NCBI RefSeq assembly: GCF_020532725.1
Contig: NZ_JAJAVC010000003.1
Coordinates: 62,001-126,000, forward strand
DNA from: Methylobacillus arboreus
GTDB taxonomy: Bacteria > Pseudomonadota > Gammaproteobacteria > Burkholderiales > Methylophilaceae
DNA length: 64,000 nt
Direction of reading: 5' to 3'
Positions 19,614-27,423 of the stretch are shown here, piece by piece. Both the position numbers and the translations under genes were made by a program. Every line of letters starts with the position of its first letter. Within the stretch, counting starts at the first letter, position 1. The notes under the pieces are model-generated. The model searched no databases, was not told where the DNA came from, and worked only from the letters and a program-made list of their open reading frames with translations.

Positions 19614-19636
19614 CCGGGGCGGCCTGGCCGCCCCGG
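19614..19636 (+). terminator. Very stable GC hairpin between mxaF and mxaJ
   Basis: CCGGGGCGGC pairs with GCCGCCCCGG around a 3-base loop. Only a short TT follows, so it is a weak terminator at best; a 3'-end stabiliser or attenuator that keeps mxaF message above the downstream genes is more likely. Confidence 0.6.
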
Positions 19637-19673
19637 TTCTAAGTAGAACTGCGTTTTTTGGAACTAGGTAAAC

Positions 19674-20516
19674 ATGCATATTGCTAATAAGAAATCCTGT
19701 ATCAATGTTGTGAAAGCTGCATTGGTTGGTTTTGCCGGAATGGTTGCATTGCAGGCGCAAGCAGCAGATGAATTGAAGGTCTGTGCAGGTAAGGAGGAGC
19801 TGCCTTACTCCAATGACAAGCAGGAAGGTTTTGAAAATGAGATTGCCAAGGTTCTTGGCAATGCGCTGAACCGTACAGTGAAGTTTGTCTGGTGGTCTGA
19901 TCCACGGTATTCAGTTAGGGATTTTCTTGACAAGAAGCAATGTGATGTTTTGCTCGGCTTGGATAAGGGAGACCCGCGGGTACTTAATACCAAGGTCTAC
20001 TACAAGTCTGGATATGTATTTGTGACGCGTAAGGATAGGGAAATTGATATTACTTCTTGGGATCATCCATATCTCAAGGAACGTAATTTCCGCATTGGCT
20101 TCTTGCCTGATAGTCCCGCCAAGAATATGGCGCTTGAAATCAACCGCTTCGATGACATGTTTGATTATCTCGTAGAGTTGACTGATTTTAAGTCAACACG
20201 TAATCGCTATGTCAAGATCGATGAGCGTAAGTTGGTGGATGATGTTGTAAGTAAGAATTTGCATGCTGCTGCTTTATGGGGACCTTCGGTCGCTAAGTAC
20301 GTGCATGAGTCTAAGACACCATTGAATATGGTACTGATCGAAGACAATGCTAAGCGTGCCAATGGCAGCAAGATTCCCATGCAGTACGAAGTAGTAATGG
20401 GCGTTCGTCTTGGAGATGAAGCTTTGAAGGCTGAATTGGATCAAGCAATTACGTCAAGTCAGAAAGAGATTGATGCGATTCTCGAGCGAGAACACATTCC
20501 TCTCTTGCCAATCTAG
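19674..20516 (+). CDS. mxaJ: MxaJ, periplasmic solute-binding-like accessory protein
   Basis: Methanol dehydrogenase accessory protein of 280 residues. A signal peptide ends near ALQAQAADE (residue 31), and the rest has the fold signature of extracellular solute-binding proteins (LKVCAGKEELPYSNDKQEGFENEIAKVL near the N-terminus). MxaJ is needed for active methanol dehydrogenase in methylotrophs and is thought to assist assembly; its ligand is unsettled. It lies between mxaF and mxaG as usual, 79 bases after mxaF and beyond a GC hairpin. Confidence 0.95.
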   Translation: MHIANKKSCINVVKAALVGFAGMVALQAQAADELKVCAGKEELPYSNDKQEGFENEIAKVLGNALNRTVKFVWWSDPRYSVRDFLDKKQCDVLLGLDKGDPRVLNTKVYYKSGYVFVTRKDREIDITSWDHPYLKERNFRIGFLPDSPAKNMALEINRFDDMFDYLVELTDFKSTRNRYVKIDERKLVDDVVSKNLHAAALWGPSVAKYVHESKTPLNMVLIEDNAKRANGSKIPMQYEVVMGVRLGDEALKAELDQAITSSQKEIDAILEREHIPLLPI

Positions 20517-20541
20517 TTTTTTTGTAACTCCGGGGTAGTAA

Positions 20542-21036
20542 ATGTTTAAAAAGTTAGCAGTAGTGAGTAGTGTGAGTTTCCTTTTGGCTTCTGGTTTCGC
20601 ATTGATGCCTGCGCAAGCTGAATTGGAGTTTCGAGGCACGCTTTCCGGTGATGTTCTTGACACTAGTGGTGAGGAAGATACTCCCCAAGTGCTTGAGTTT
20701 AGAAATACTGGTAAGAATCCCTATAACGATGATCTAGAAGCAATGAGCAAAGGCTATGTTATTTTTGCTACTGCGTGTTCAGGTTGTCATGGTCACTTGG
20801 CAGAAGGCAAGTTGGGTCCAGCATTGAATGATGATTACTGGACTTATCCAACCAACTTGGAAGATAAAGGCCTGTTTGAAACCATTTTTGGCGGTGCAGC
20901 CGGCATGATGGGACCTCAGCAAGGTTTGCTCACTCAAGATGAAATTCTGCACATAATGAGTTGGGTTCGTGGTTTGCACAGTGATCCTAAGAAAGCTCAG
21001 GAGGCTGTAGATGCCTTTGAGAAAAAAGGTTCCTGA
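20542..21036 (+). CDS. mxaG: Cytochrome cL, electron acceptor of methanol dehydrogenase
   Basis: Periplasmic c-type cytochrome of 164 residues that takes electrons from MxaFI. A signal peptide ends at PAQAELEF (residue 26). The single heme site is CSGCH at residues 79-83. The distal Met probably lies in the GGAAGMMGPQ segment, about residues 117-126. Acidic residues dominate the surface, as expected for docking. Position and size match cytochrome cL rather than ordinary small cytochrome c. Confidence 0.96.
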   Translation: MFKKLAVVSSVSFLLASGFALMPAQAELEFRGTLSGDVLDTSGEEDTPQVLEFRNTGKNPYNDDLEAMSKGYVIFATACSGCHGHLAEGKLGPALNDDYWTYPTNLEDKGLFETIFGGAAGMMGPQQGLLTQDEILHIMSWVRGLHSDPKKAQEAVDAFEKKGS

Positions 21037-21055
21037 TTTTAAGCAGTAAGAAGAT

Positions 21056-21089
21056 TCTGCCGGGATGCTGACTGGTGGCCCCCGGCAGA
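21056..21089 (+). promoter_or_regulatory. Hairpin between mxaG and mxaI
   Basis: CTGCCGGG at 21057-21064 pairs with CCCGGCAG at 21081-21088. No T run follows, so it looks like a processing or stability element rather than a terminator. It may let mxaI message level differ from mxaG. Confidence 0.45.
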
Positions 21090-21129
21090 TCAGTAGTACC
21101 ACCAGCAACCATAACACAAGGAGATATCA

Positions 21130-21405
21130 ATGAAACGCGTTTTGACATTAGTAGCAACTGTAGGTGCGATGGTTGCCTCTGGGCTTGCCTTCGCATATGA
21201 CGGCCAAACCTGCCGTGCTGCTGGCGACTGCTGGCAGGCCAAGCCTGGCTATCCAGAAAAGATTGCCGGTTCCAAGTACGATCCTAAGCACGATCCTGCT
21301 GAACTCAGCAAGCAAGAAGCTGCCATCAAGGCAATTGACGAGCGCAATGCTAAGCGTATTGCAAACGCAAAGGCTACAGGTACTTTCAAGTTTGACGTGA
21401 AGTAA
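21130..21405 (+). CDS. mxaI: Methanol dehydrogenase small subunit
   Basis: Beta subunit of methanol dehydrogenase, 91 residues with a signal peptide cleaved after GLAFA (residue 22), leaving a mature chain of about 69 residues beginning YDGQ. The two cysteines in TCRAAGDCW form the known intrachain disulfide; the lysine-rich C-terminal helix wraps on MxaF. A ribosome site AAGGAG is present. A strong terminator follows at once. Confidence 0.97.
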   Translation: MKRVLTLVATVGAMVASGLAFAYDGQTCRAAGDCWQAKPGYPEKIAGSKYDPKHDPAELSKQEAAIKAIDERNAKRIANAKATGTFKFDVK

Positions 21406-21417
21406 GCTGTTCATCGT

Positions 21418-21455
21418 AAAAGGCTGATGTTCGGAAGGCGAACATCAGCCTTTTT
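21418..21455 (+). terminator. Strong terminator between mxaI and mxaR
   Basis: GGCTGATGTTCG pairs perfectly with CGAACATCAGCC around a 5-base loop, with A's before and five T's after. It ends the highly expressed mxaFJGI unit; mxaRSACKLD probably depend on read-through or a separate promoter in 21456-21547. Confidence 0.93.
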
Positions 21456-21547
21456 GCTAATGCAATTAGATAGGCTTAATAGTTTATTTAAATGACATTT
21501 TTAAAAGTGCATTTAAATAAAATCTTCAGTCAGCAGGATGCAATACC

Positions 21548-22567
21548 ATGCAAGAGCAAATAAATCTGAATGAATGGCGGGAACGCGCATTATCATTTGA
21601 GCAAGCTGCCAATAAGGTAGTGCTTGGGCTGGAGAGACAAGTTCGTGCCCTGACGATTGCCATTTTTTCGCGAGGTCATGTTCTCCTTGAAGGCGATGTG
21701 GGGGTTGGTAAAACCACTTTGCTGAAAGCAGCTTCCCGCTTGCTTGGTGGCGCTTACCAACGGATCGAGGGTGCTATTGACCTCATGCCTGGTGATTTTC
21801 TTTATCATGCCTATATCGACCAGAATGGCCAGCCCGCTGTGGCTCCAGGCCCATTACTGCGACATGAAGAAAATCTTGCCGTCTTTTTCTTTAATGAAAT
21901 CAATCGTGCCCGTCCCCAAGCTCACTCGCTGTTGTTGCGTCTAATGGCAGAGCGTAGTGTCAATGCCTTTAACCGCGATTATGCCTTCCCTCACCTGATC
22001 GTATTCGCCGACCGCAATCGCTTGGAGCGTGAAGAAACCTTTGAACTTCCTGCTGCGGCACGTGACCGCTTCTTTATGGAAGTTTCCGTGACGGCACCTG
22101 AGGATAGAGAGCTGCAGCGTGACTTGATGTTTAGTACCCGTTTCCATGATGCGGATGCGTTGATTGATACATTGGAAGCCGGCCTGGTGCCTTATGACAA
22201 GCTCAATGCCGTTGCTGCAACCATTCAGGAAAGTGTGCGCGCTGAGTTGGCTTTGCAGGATTACGCAATCAATATTTGGCAGGCACTGCGTAATCCTGAA
22301 CGCGCAGGCATACAAATTGAAGATGTTGATATCAGTCGTCTAGTGGCGGGTGGCGCCAGTCCGCGTGGCATGGCAATGCTGATGCGTGCTGCACGTACAC
22401 GGGCCTGGCTGGAAGGTCGTGATTACCTGACCCCGGATGATATTCGTGCCGTTTTCCCCGAGACTGTAGGTCACCGGGTGTTCTTTACGCCAGCGTATGA
22501 ATTGCGTCGCGACGAAATTGCCCCTGAGTTGCTGAGCGGCGTACTCAACAAAATCCCTGCGCCTTAG
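21548..22567 (+). CDS. mxaR: MxaR, MoxR-family AAA+ ATPase
   Basis: Cytosolic AAA+ ATPase of the MoxR family, 339 residues. Walker A is GDVGVGKT at residues 49-56 and Walker B lies in VFFFNEINRA at about 116-125. MoxR ATPases act with VWA-domain partners as metal-insertion or maturation chaperones; in methylotrophs MxaR with MxaS, A, C, K and L is needed to load calcium into methanol dehydrogenase. It lies just after the mxaI terminator and starts the maturation gene block. Confidence 0.95.
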   Translation: MQEQINLNEWRERALSFEQAANKVVLGLERQVRALTIAIFSRGHVLLEGDVGVGKTTLLKAASRLLGGAYQRIEGAIDLMPGDFLYHAYIDQNGQPAVAPGPLLRHEENLAVFFFNEINRARPQAHSLLLRLMAERSVNAFNRDYAFPHLIVFADRNRLEREETFELPAAARDRFFMEVSVTAPEDRELQRDLMFSTRFHDADALIDTLEAGLVPYDKLNAVAATIQESVRAELALQDYAINIWQALRNPERAGIQIEDVDISRLVAGGASPRGMAMLMRAARTRAWLEGRDYLTPDDIRAVFPETVGHRVFFTPAYELRRDEIAPELLSGVLNKIPAP

Positions 22568-22598
22568 TCTGCACAGGCCCTGACAGGCAAGCGTTATT

Positions 22599-23462
22599 TT
22601 GGCAAGTTTTACACCACAGGAATTCTATTATCACCTGCGCTGGCGCGCTCGCGGTGCCCAGCCAGGTGCCCATGCAACCCGTACTCCCGGCAGCGGGGCG
22701 GATTTTGCCGGGCATGTATCCTTCATGGATAACCCTGACCCGCGCCGCCTGGATTTGCGCGCGAGTCTTCGCGTGATTCCCCGGCGCTATGTCGTGCGCT
22801 CATTTTTTGAGCGCGGGGCAATTGTGGTCTATGCCCTGCTGGATGTGTCCGCCTCCATGCGTTTTGCCGGCAATGCCGAGAAGAAACGTTTGCTTGCCGA
22901 TATTACTGCTGCGATTGCTTGGTCCAGCACGCGCCATGGTGACGCGTTTTCATTACTGGCTTGTGATGATGCGGTGCGGCAGGATTTGTTTATTCCCCCT
23001 TCCGGACGGCGCGGCTTGGCTCAGGAGTCACATAAAAAAATACTAAGCGCGGAAATTCGCCCGCAATCCGGAGCCAAAGGCTTGCCGTGCGCGATCGAGC
23101 AAATGCGCCCAAGTCGATCATTGGTTTTTCTGATTTCTGATTTTCACCTGGACGAAGCTTTGTTGAATAGCACGTTGGCAAGTTTTTCTACTCATGACGT
23201 GGTGCCGCTGGTGCTTTGGGATAGCAGTGAATATCGCGATCTGCCTGACTGGGGCTGGGCACGGGTCAGGGATATGGAAGGTGGGGGCGACCGCTCCATA
23301 TTCTTGCGGCGCAGCCTTAAGCGGGAAATCGAGCAAAGGTATCTCGCGCGTAGGAATGAGCTGAAGACGCTATGTCGTAAATTCGGTGCTCGGGCTCCAT
23401 TTTTTATTGAAGATAAATTTGATGCTGGTTTGCTGACGCGTCATCTTTTGGAGGCTGGTTGA
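22599..23462 (+). CDS. mxaS: MxaS, DUF58 protein of methanol dehydrogenase maturation
   Basis: A 287-residue DUF58-type protein, the usual partner of MoxR ATPases. The family pattern is seen in GADFAGHVSFMDNPDPRRLDLRAS (about residues 33-56) and a VWA-like strand with LLDVSASMRF (about 83-92). The start appears to be TTG at 22599, which gives MASFTPQEFYYHLRWRA; no ATG suits. Needed in other methylotrophs for active methanol dehydrogenase. The stop overlaps the next start (TGATG). Confidence 0.9.
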   Translation: MASFTPQEFYYHLRWRARGAQPGAHATRTPGSGADFAGHVSFMDNPDPRRLDLRASLRVIPRRYVVRSFFERGAIVVYALLDVSASMRFAGNAEKKRLLADITAAIAWSSTRHGDAFSLLACDDAVRQDLFIPPSGRRGLAQESHKKILSAEIRPQSGAKGLPCAIEQMRPSRSLVFLISDFHLDEALLNSTLASFSTHDVVPLVLWDSSEYRDLPDWGWARVRDMEGGGDRSIFLRRSLKREIEQRYLARRNELKTLCRKFGARAPFFIEDKFDAGLLTRHLLEAG

Positions 23463-24334
23463 TGCGACATCTGATCTTGTCTTTGTTATTTCTGAGCTTG
23501 CCTGCTGTTGCTGCGGAAAAAAGTATTAATGCCCAGTCTTTTGTGCGCGACATAGGTTACCGCGTGGGTGACGTTGTGGAGCAGCGGGTCGAGGTGGTGA
23601 CGCCTGAAGGTTTCCAATTGGATGAAGGCTCCTTGCCGAAACGCAGGGGGGCAGGGGCGCATATCGAGCTACGCGAGCTTACTCACGAGACTGAGAGTAC
23701 GGCTCAGGGCGTCAAGCATATTCTATTGTTTGACTGGCAGGTGTTCCGCGCGTTGAGAGATGTCAGACTCATTCCACTGCGTGACCTGGAATTGCAGTTC
23801 CGCAAAGGTGACGAGATATTGGTAGCCAGGTTGCACGCAGCTGAAGTGTTGATGGCGCCAATGCTGCCTACCATGCTGACTAAAGAGCAGGCAACACCGC
23901 GTGCGGCGATTGAGCCGCATTTGCAGCCACTGAAACCTATCCTGCAACAGTTGGGCTGGTCGGTGATTGGGTTATTGGTAGCGGTTCTTTATTTTGCCTG
24001 GCGATTTGATTGGCTGCCTTTCAGGGAGCAGCATGCCAAGCCTTTCCGCCATGCTGCGCGGGAAATCCGCAGTCTCCGCACACAGGAGAATGGTGTGCAG
24101 GCTTCCGTGCGTGTATTGAGCCGCGCATTTAATGACTATGCACAAATGGCGGTGACGCAAGAGGAACTCAAGCAGTTTTTTGTCAGGCATCCTGAGATGC
24201 AACAGTTCCAGGCAACCATAGAGCAATTTTTTGTGGCTTCCCACGAGATGTTTTTTGCCGGCAAGGCAGACACGATCACCCAGGCAGAGGTGGAAAAACT
24301 GGCACGCCAGTTGAGCCTGATGGAGACGCCGTGA
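23462..24334 (+). CDS. mxaA: MxaA, membrane-anchored maturation protein
   Basis: A 290-residue accessory protein required for calcium insertion into methanol dehydrogenase in other methylotrophs. It has a signal peptide (LSLLFLSLPAVAAEKS, cleavage near residue 19), a periplasmic region, one membrane helix at about residues 164-180, and a cytosolic C-terminal domain. The ATG at 23462 overlaps the mxaS stop and has GGAGG seven bases upstream. Its stop overlaps the mxaC GTG. Confidence 0.9.
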   Translation: MRHLILSLLFLSLPAVAAEKSINAQSFVRDIGYRVGDVVEQRVEVVTPEGFQLDEGSLPKRRGAGAHIELRELTHETESTAQGVKHILLFDWQVFRALRDVRLIPLRDLELQFRKGDEILVARLHAAEVLMAPMLPTMLTKEQATPRAAIEPHLQPLKPILQQLGWSVIGLLVAVLYFAWRFDWLPFREQHAKPFRHAAREIRSLRTQENGVQASVRVLSRAFNDYAQMAVTQEELKQFFVRHPEMQQFQATIEQFFVASHEMFFAGKADTITQAEVEKLARQLSLMETP

Positions 24335-25332
24335 GCGAGTTTCTCCAAACTGCAGGGGCTGGCTTACAGTCGCCAGGCTGGCTGGTGTTGTTGCTGCTCG
24401 CCTTGGTGCCATTGCTGGTGCGTGGGCATGCCGCATTTCCTTATCCTGCCATTTCGCGCCTGCCGGAAGATGAGCTTTCCTTATGGATTGAGCGTTTCTG
24501 GCGCTGGGCAGGGGCATTGGCGATTGCTGCAACGGCAATTGCACTGTCTGGCCCCTACTGGGGAGAACAACAACTGGAGAAGGTTGGGCGTGGCGCCCAC
24601 GTCATGATTGTGCTGGATCGCAGCGCCAGTATGAACGACAGTTTTGCCGATACGGCTAAAAGTGACAGCGAATCGAAAATGGCAGCAGCCCGGCGGGTGC
24701 TGCAATCGTTTGTTGCTCAAAGCCGAGAAGATTTGCTTGGGATGGTGACATTTAGTACTTCTCCTATTCTGGTTGCTCCCTTGGGTGGCGATCGTGAAGC
24801 TGTTTTGGCTGCACTGCGTGCCACTGAAGCCGGTGGTATGGGCTTTACTGCGGTGGCGCGTGGTCTCGGCATGGGGCTGGATTATTTTGAAGGCCGGCCT
24901 GTGACCGGTGCCCGTGCGATTTTGCTGGTTTCTGATGGTGGTGCGCATCTGGATGTAAAAACGCAGGATTTGTTGCGTGAAATGTTCCATCGTCAGGGCG
25001 CCTCGCTTTATTGGGTCTATCTACGCTCTGCCAATGGTGTCAGCCTCAAGGAGAACCTCGACGATGACGACCGGGACGCTTACCCTGAGCATCAACTGCA
25101 TGATTATTTCAAGTCACTCGGCGTGAATTATCATGTTTATGAAGCAGAAAGCCCCAAAGCTGTGGAAGATGCGCTTGCCGATATTTCCCAGCTCAAGAAC
25201 CAACCAGTGAAATATTTCGAGGCTGCTGCCCGGCAGGATTTGAGCTGGATGTTTTATTTGCTGGCGCTGCTGTCTGCCGCAGCGTTGTTTGCCCTACACC
25301 TGACGGAGGTTAAGAGATGGCGCGCCGTTTAA
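24331..25332 (+). CDS. mxaC: MxaC, VWA-domain membrane protein
   Basis: A 333-residue membrane protein of the maturation block. Two N-terminal helices precede a von Willebrand A domain whose metal site starts with VLDRSASMND (about residues 94-103, DxSxS) and continues to a strand with LLVSDGGAHL (about 203-212); a C-terminal helix (about 306-325) completes the BatA-like layout. It starts at a GTG overlapping mxaA and ends 16 bases inside mxaK. Confidence 0.92.
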   Translation: MSEFLQTAGAGLQSPGWLVLLLLALVPLLVRGHAAFPYPAISRLPEDELSLWIERFWRWAGALAIAATAIALSGPYWGEQQLEKVGRGAHVMIVLDRSASMNDSFADTAKSDSESKMAAARRVLQSFVAQSREDLLGMVTFSTSPILVAPLGGDREAVLAALRATEAGGMGFTAVARGLGMGLDYFEGRPVTGARAILLVSDGGAHLDVKTQDLLREMFHRQGASLYWVYLRSANGVSLKENLDDDDRDAYPEHQLHDYFKSLGVNYHVYEAESPKAVEDALADISQLKNQPVKYFEAAARQDLSWMFYLLALLSAAALFALHLTEVKRWRAV

Positions 25333-25889
25333 GGCTGTTCCCATGGATGTTGCTTTTGCTGGTGCTGGCTGTGGCAGGGCTGATTTGGAGCAGTGTCAGT
25401 TTATATCGTGCACATGTTTACAACCAGAAGCTTGCGGCTGGAGAACAGCAGGCAGGAAAGTCTGCACGGGAGTTGTTTGCAGATGCCTGGCTGCTGGCTG
25501 ATCAAGGACAAACAGAAAAGGCGCTGGAGCTTTACATTGAAGCTGCAGCAAAAGGAGATGACGACCTGCGCAAGGCGGCCTATTTTAATTCCGGCAACCT
25601 CTACCTGACGCAAAGCGTAGATATTCTGGAAAGCGAAGGATATGTATCCTGGGATAAGGTGGGGCCCTTGATGTCGCTGTGTAAGGAAAACTACAGCAAG
25701 GCCTTGTTCATTGACCCTGACTGGATTGAAGCAAAATATAATCTTGAGCTCGCGTTGCGTTTGTCCCCGTCTTTTGCCGGAGTAAAAACACCCAATCGTT
25801 ACAATGAGGAAGACGACGAAATAGAGGAGGACGAAAAGCGTCCTGACGGTTGGCCGTCAATCCCGGGTTTTCCTAGAGGGATGCCTTGA
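25317..25889 (+). CDS. mxaK: MxaK, TPR-like maturation protein
   Basis: A 190-residue protein with one N-terminal membrane helix (about residues 7-28) and a periplasmic part that looks like two TPR units (ADAWLLADQGQTEKALELY and later YSKALFIDPDWIEAKYNLELAL). Its tail is acidic and then proline-rich. This fits MxaK, which lies between mxaC and mxaL in methylotrophs. GGAGG precedes the ATG, which lies within the end of mxaC. Confidence 0.87.
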   Translation: MARRLRLFPWMLLLLVLAVAGLIWSSVSLYRAHVYNQKLAAGEQQAGKSARELFADAWLLADQGQTEKALELYIEAAAKGDDDLRKAAYFNSGNLYLTQSVDILESEGYVSWDKVGPLMSLCKENYSKALFIDPDWIEAKYNLELALRLSPSFAGVKTPNRYNEEDDEIEEDEKRPDGWPSIPGFPRGMP

Positions 25890-26911
25890 TTTTGCAGCGT
25901 CTGAACTTTTCCAATCTGGACCTGCGCGGCCGCATGATGCTGGCAACGGTAGTGTTGCTTGCGATCACTATGCTGAGCCCACATGCCACCTTGCCACGGC
26001 GGGTGTTCGATTGGTTTTTCGTGTTGGATATTACCCAGAGCATGAACGTTCGTGATTACACACTGGACGGTAAAAGCATCAGTCGCCTTGAGTTTTCCAA
26101 AAGGGCAATGCGTGAGGCTTTGCGGGATTTGCCTTGTGGTTCCACAGTGGCATTGGGCATGTTTACCGAGCGTGGTACCCAGAATATCGTACGGCCCCTT
26201 GAAGTATGCGCGCATTTTTCTTCACTTGACCAAACCATAGACCATATGGACTGGCGCATGGCCTGGGCTGCCGATTCATTTATTACCCATGGGGTATTTA
26301 GTGCGGTTGATCTGACAGCCAAACTTGGCCCGGACACCCGGCTGGCATTCTTCACCGATGCGCATCAAGCGCCACCGGCAAACCCTGATTACCTACCTCA
26401 GTTTGAAGGAAAGATTGGCGAGGTGGAGGGCGTATTGGTGGGTACTGGCAAAGAGGAGCTTAGCCGTATTCCCAAGCTGGATGAACACGACAATATCATT
26501 GGCTACTGGGAGCTGGAAGAGGTAATGCGTTTTGCTACCTTCGGTATTATGACTTCAAAATCTGTTGCCGAGATGGAGTCGGATATGGAGGTAGAGGAAA
26601 GCGGCGTGCATAATCGTAACGCTCCTCACGGGCGTAATCCGGCAGAAGATACCAAGGCCAATCTTTCCGGTCTGGATGAAAAAACTTTGAAACATTTGGC
26701 AGAGGTGACGGGTCTTAACTACGAACGCCTGAATTCATTGCATGGGTTTGCACGGGATGCTACAGCAACCACTATGGCAAGTTGGCGCTCGGGAAAAACC
26801 GATTTAAGGCCGTGGTTTGCATTGCCAGCACTATTATTGATTTTGGCGTTTTTCATGCCGCCAAGATTTTTCGATTTCGTTCAACAACATTTGAGGTTTA
26901 AGAAGAAATGA
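25886..26911 (+). CDS. mxaL: MxaL, VWA-domain membrane protein
   Basis: A 341-residue VWA-domain protein, second of the pair with MxaC. A membrane helix at about residues 15-30 precedes the metal-site motif VLDITQSMNVRDY (about 47-59; DxTxS form), and a C-terminal helix lies at about 312-328. The start is probably TTG at 25886, overlapping the mxaK stop; a second TTG at 25892 is possible. Its stop overlaps mxaD. Confidence 0.88.
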   Translation: MILQRLNFSNLDLRGRMMLATVVLLAITMLSPHATLPRRVFDWFFVLDITQSMNVRDYTLDGKSISRLEFSKRAMREALRDLPCGSTVALGMFTERGTQNIVRPLEVCAHFSSLDQTIDHMDWRMAWAADSFITHGVFSAVDLTAKLGPDTRLAFFTDAHQAPPANPDYLPQFEGKIGEVEGVLVGTGKEELSRIPKLDEHDNIIGYWELEEVMRFATFGIMTSKSVAEMESDMEVEESGVHNRNAPHGRNPAEDTKANLSGLDEKTLKHLAEVTGLNYERLNSLHGFARDATATTMASWRSGKTDLRPWFALPALLLILAFFMPPRFFDFVQQHLRFKKK

Positions 26912-27411
26912 AGTTACTCATTGCAATACTCAGCCTTGCCATTGCAGCACCTGCATTTGCACATGGACCTACTCCCCGTAAAACGGATGAGGCGGTGGTA
27001 GTCAAGGCGGCTCCAGACGCAGTATGGGCTAAGATTGCCGAGCCTTGCGGCATTGCCAAATGGCATCCTGAGGTGAAGGCTTGCGAGGCGGTTGATGACA
27101 AGACTGTCAACCTGACTTTGCAGAACGGCGGCAAGATTCAGCAACAAGTGGATGAATTGGATGTAGAAAACAAGACTTTGTCTTATCGCCTTGGTGGCGA
27201 GATTGCCTTGGAAGCGTTGCCAGTCAGTTCGTTAACCGGACGTATCAAGGTGGAAGCAGATGGCAGCAATTCCAAGGTAAGCTGGCTGGCACGTTTCTAC
27301 CGTTTTGATACCGGCAATGAGCCTCCAGAAGGTCAGGATGATGAGACTGCACAAAATGCCATTGATGATTTCATCAAGGCAGGTCTGGCAGGTTTGGAAT
27401 CTGGCAAGTAG
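26908..27411 (+). CDS. mxaD: MxaD, periplasmic SRPBCC-type protein
   Basis: A 167-residue secreted protein; the signal peptide ends at APAFAHGP (residue 19). The mature chain has the START/SRPBCC pattern (VVKAAPDAVWAKIAEPCGIAKWHPEV). In other methylotrophs MxaD aids the interaction between methanol dehydrogenase and cytochrome cL. It overlaps mxaL (ATGA) and is the last mxa gene here; mxaE, mxaH and mxaB are not in this window. Confidence 0.9.
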   Translation: MKLLIAILSLAIAAPAFAHGPTPRKTDEAVVVKAAPDAVWAKIAEPCGIAKWHPEVKACEAVDDKTVNLTLQNGGKIQQQVDELDVENKTLSYRLGGEIALEALPVSSLTGRIKVEADGSNSKVSWLARFYRFDTGNEPPEGQDDETAQNAIDDFIKAGLAGLESGK

Positions 27412-27423
27412 TCAGGCCAGGCT

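Noticed and set aside
19614-19636. Classical terminator ending mxaF
   Set aside because: The stem is strong but the T run is only two bases and mxaJ, mxaG and mxaI must be transcribed. It is treated as an attenuator or stability stem.
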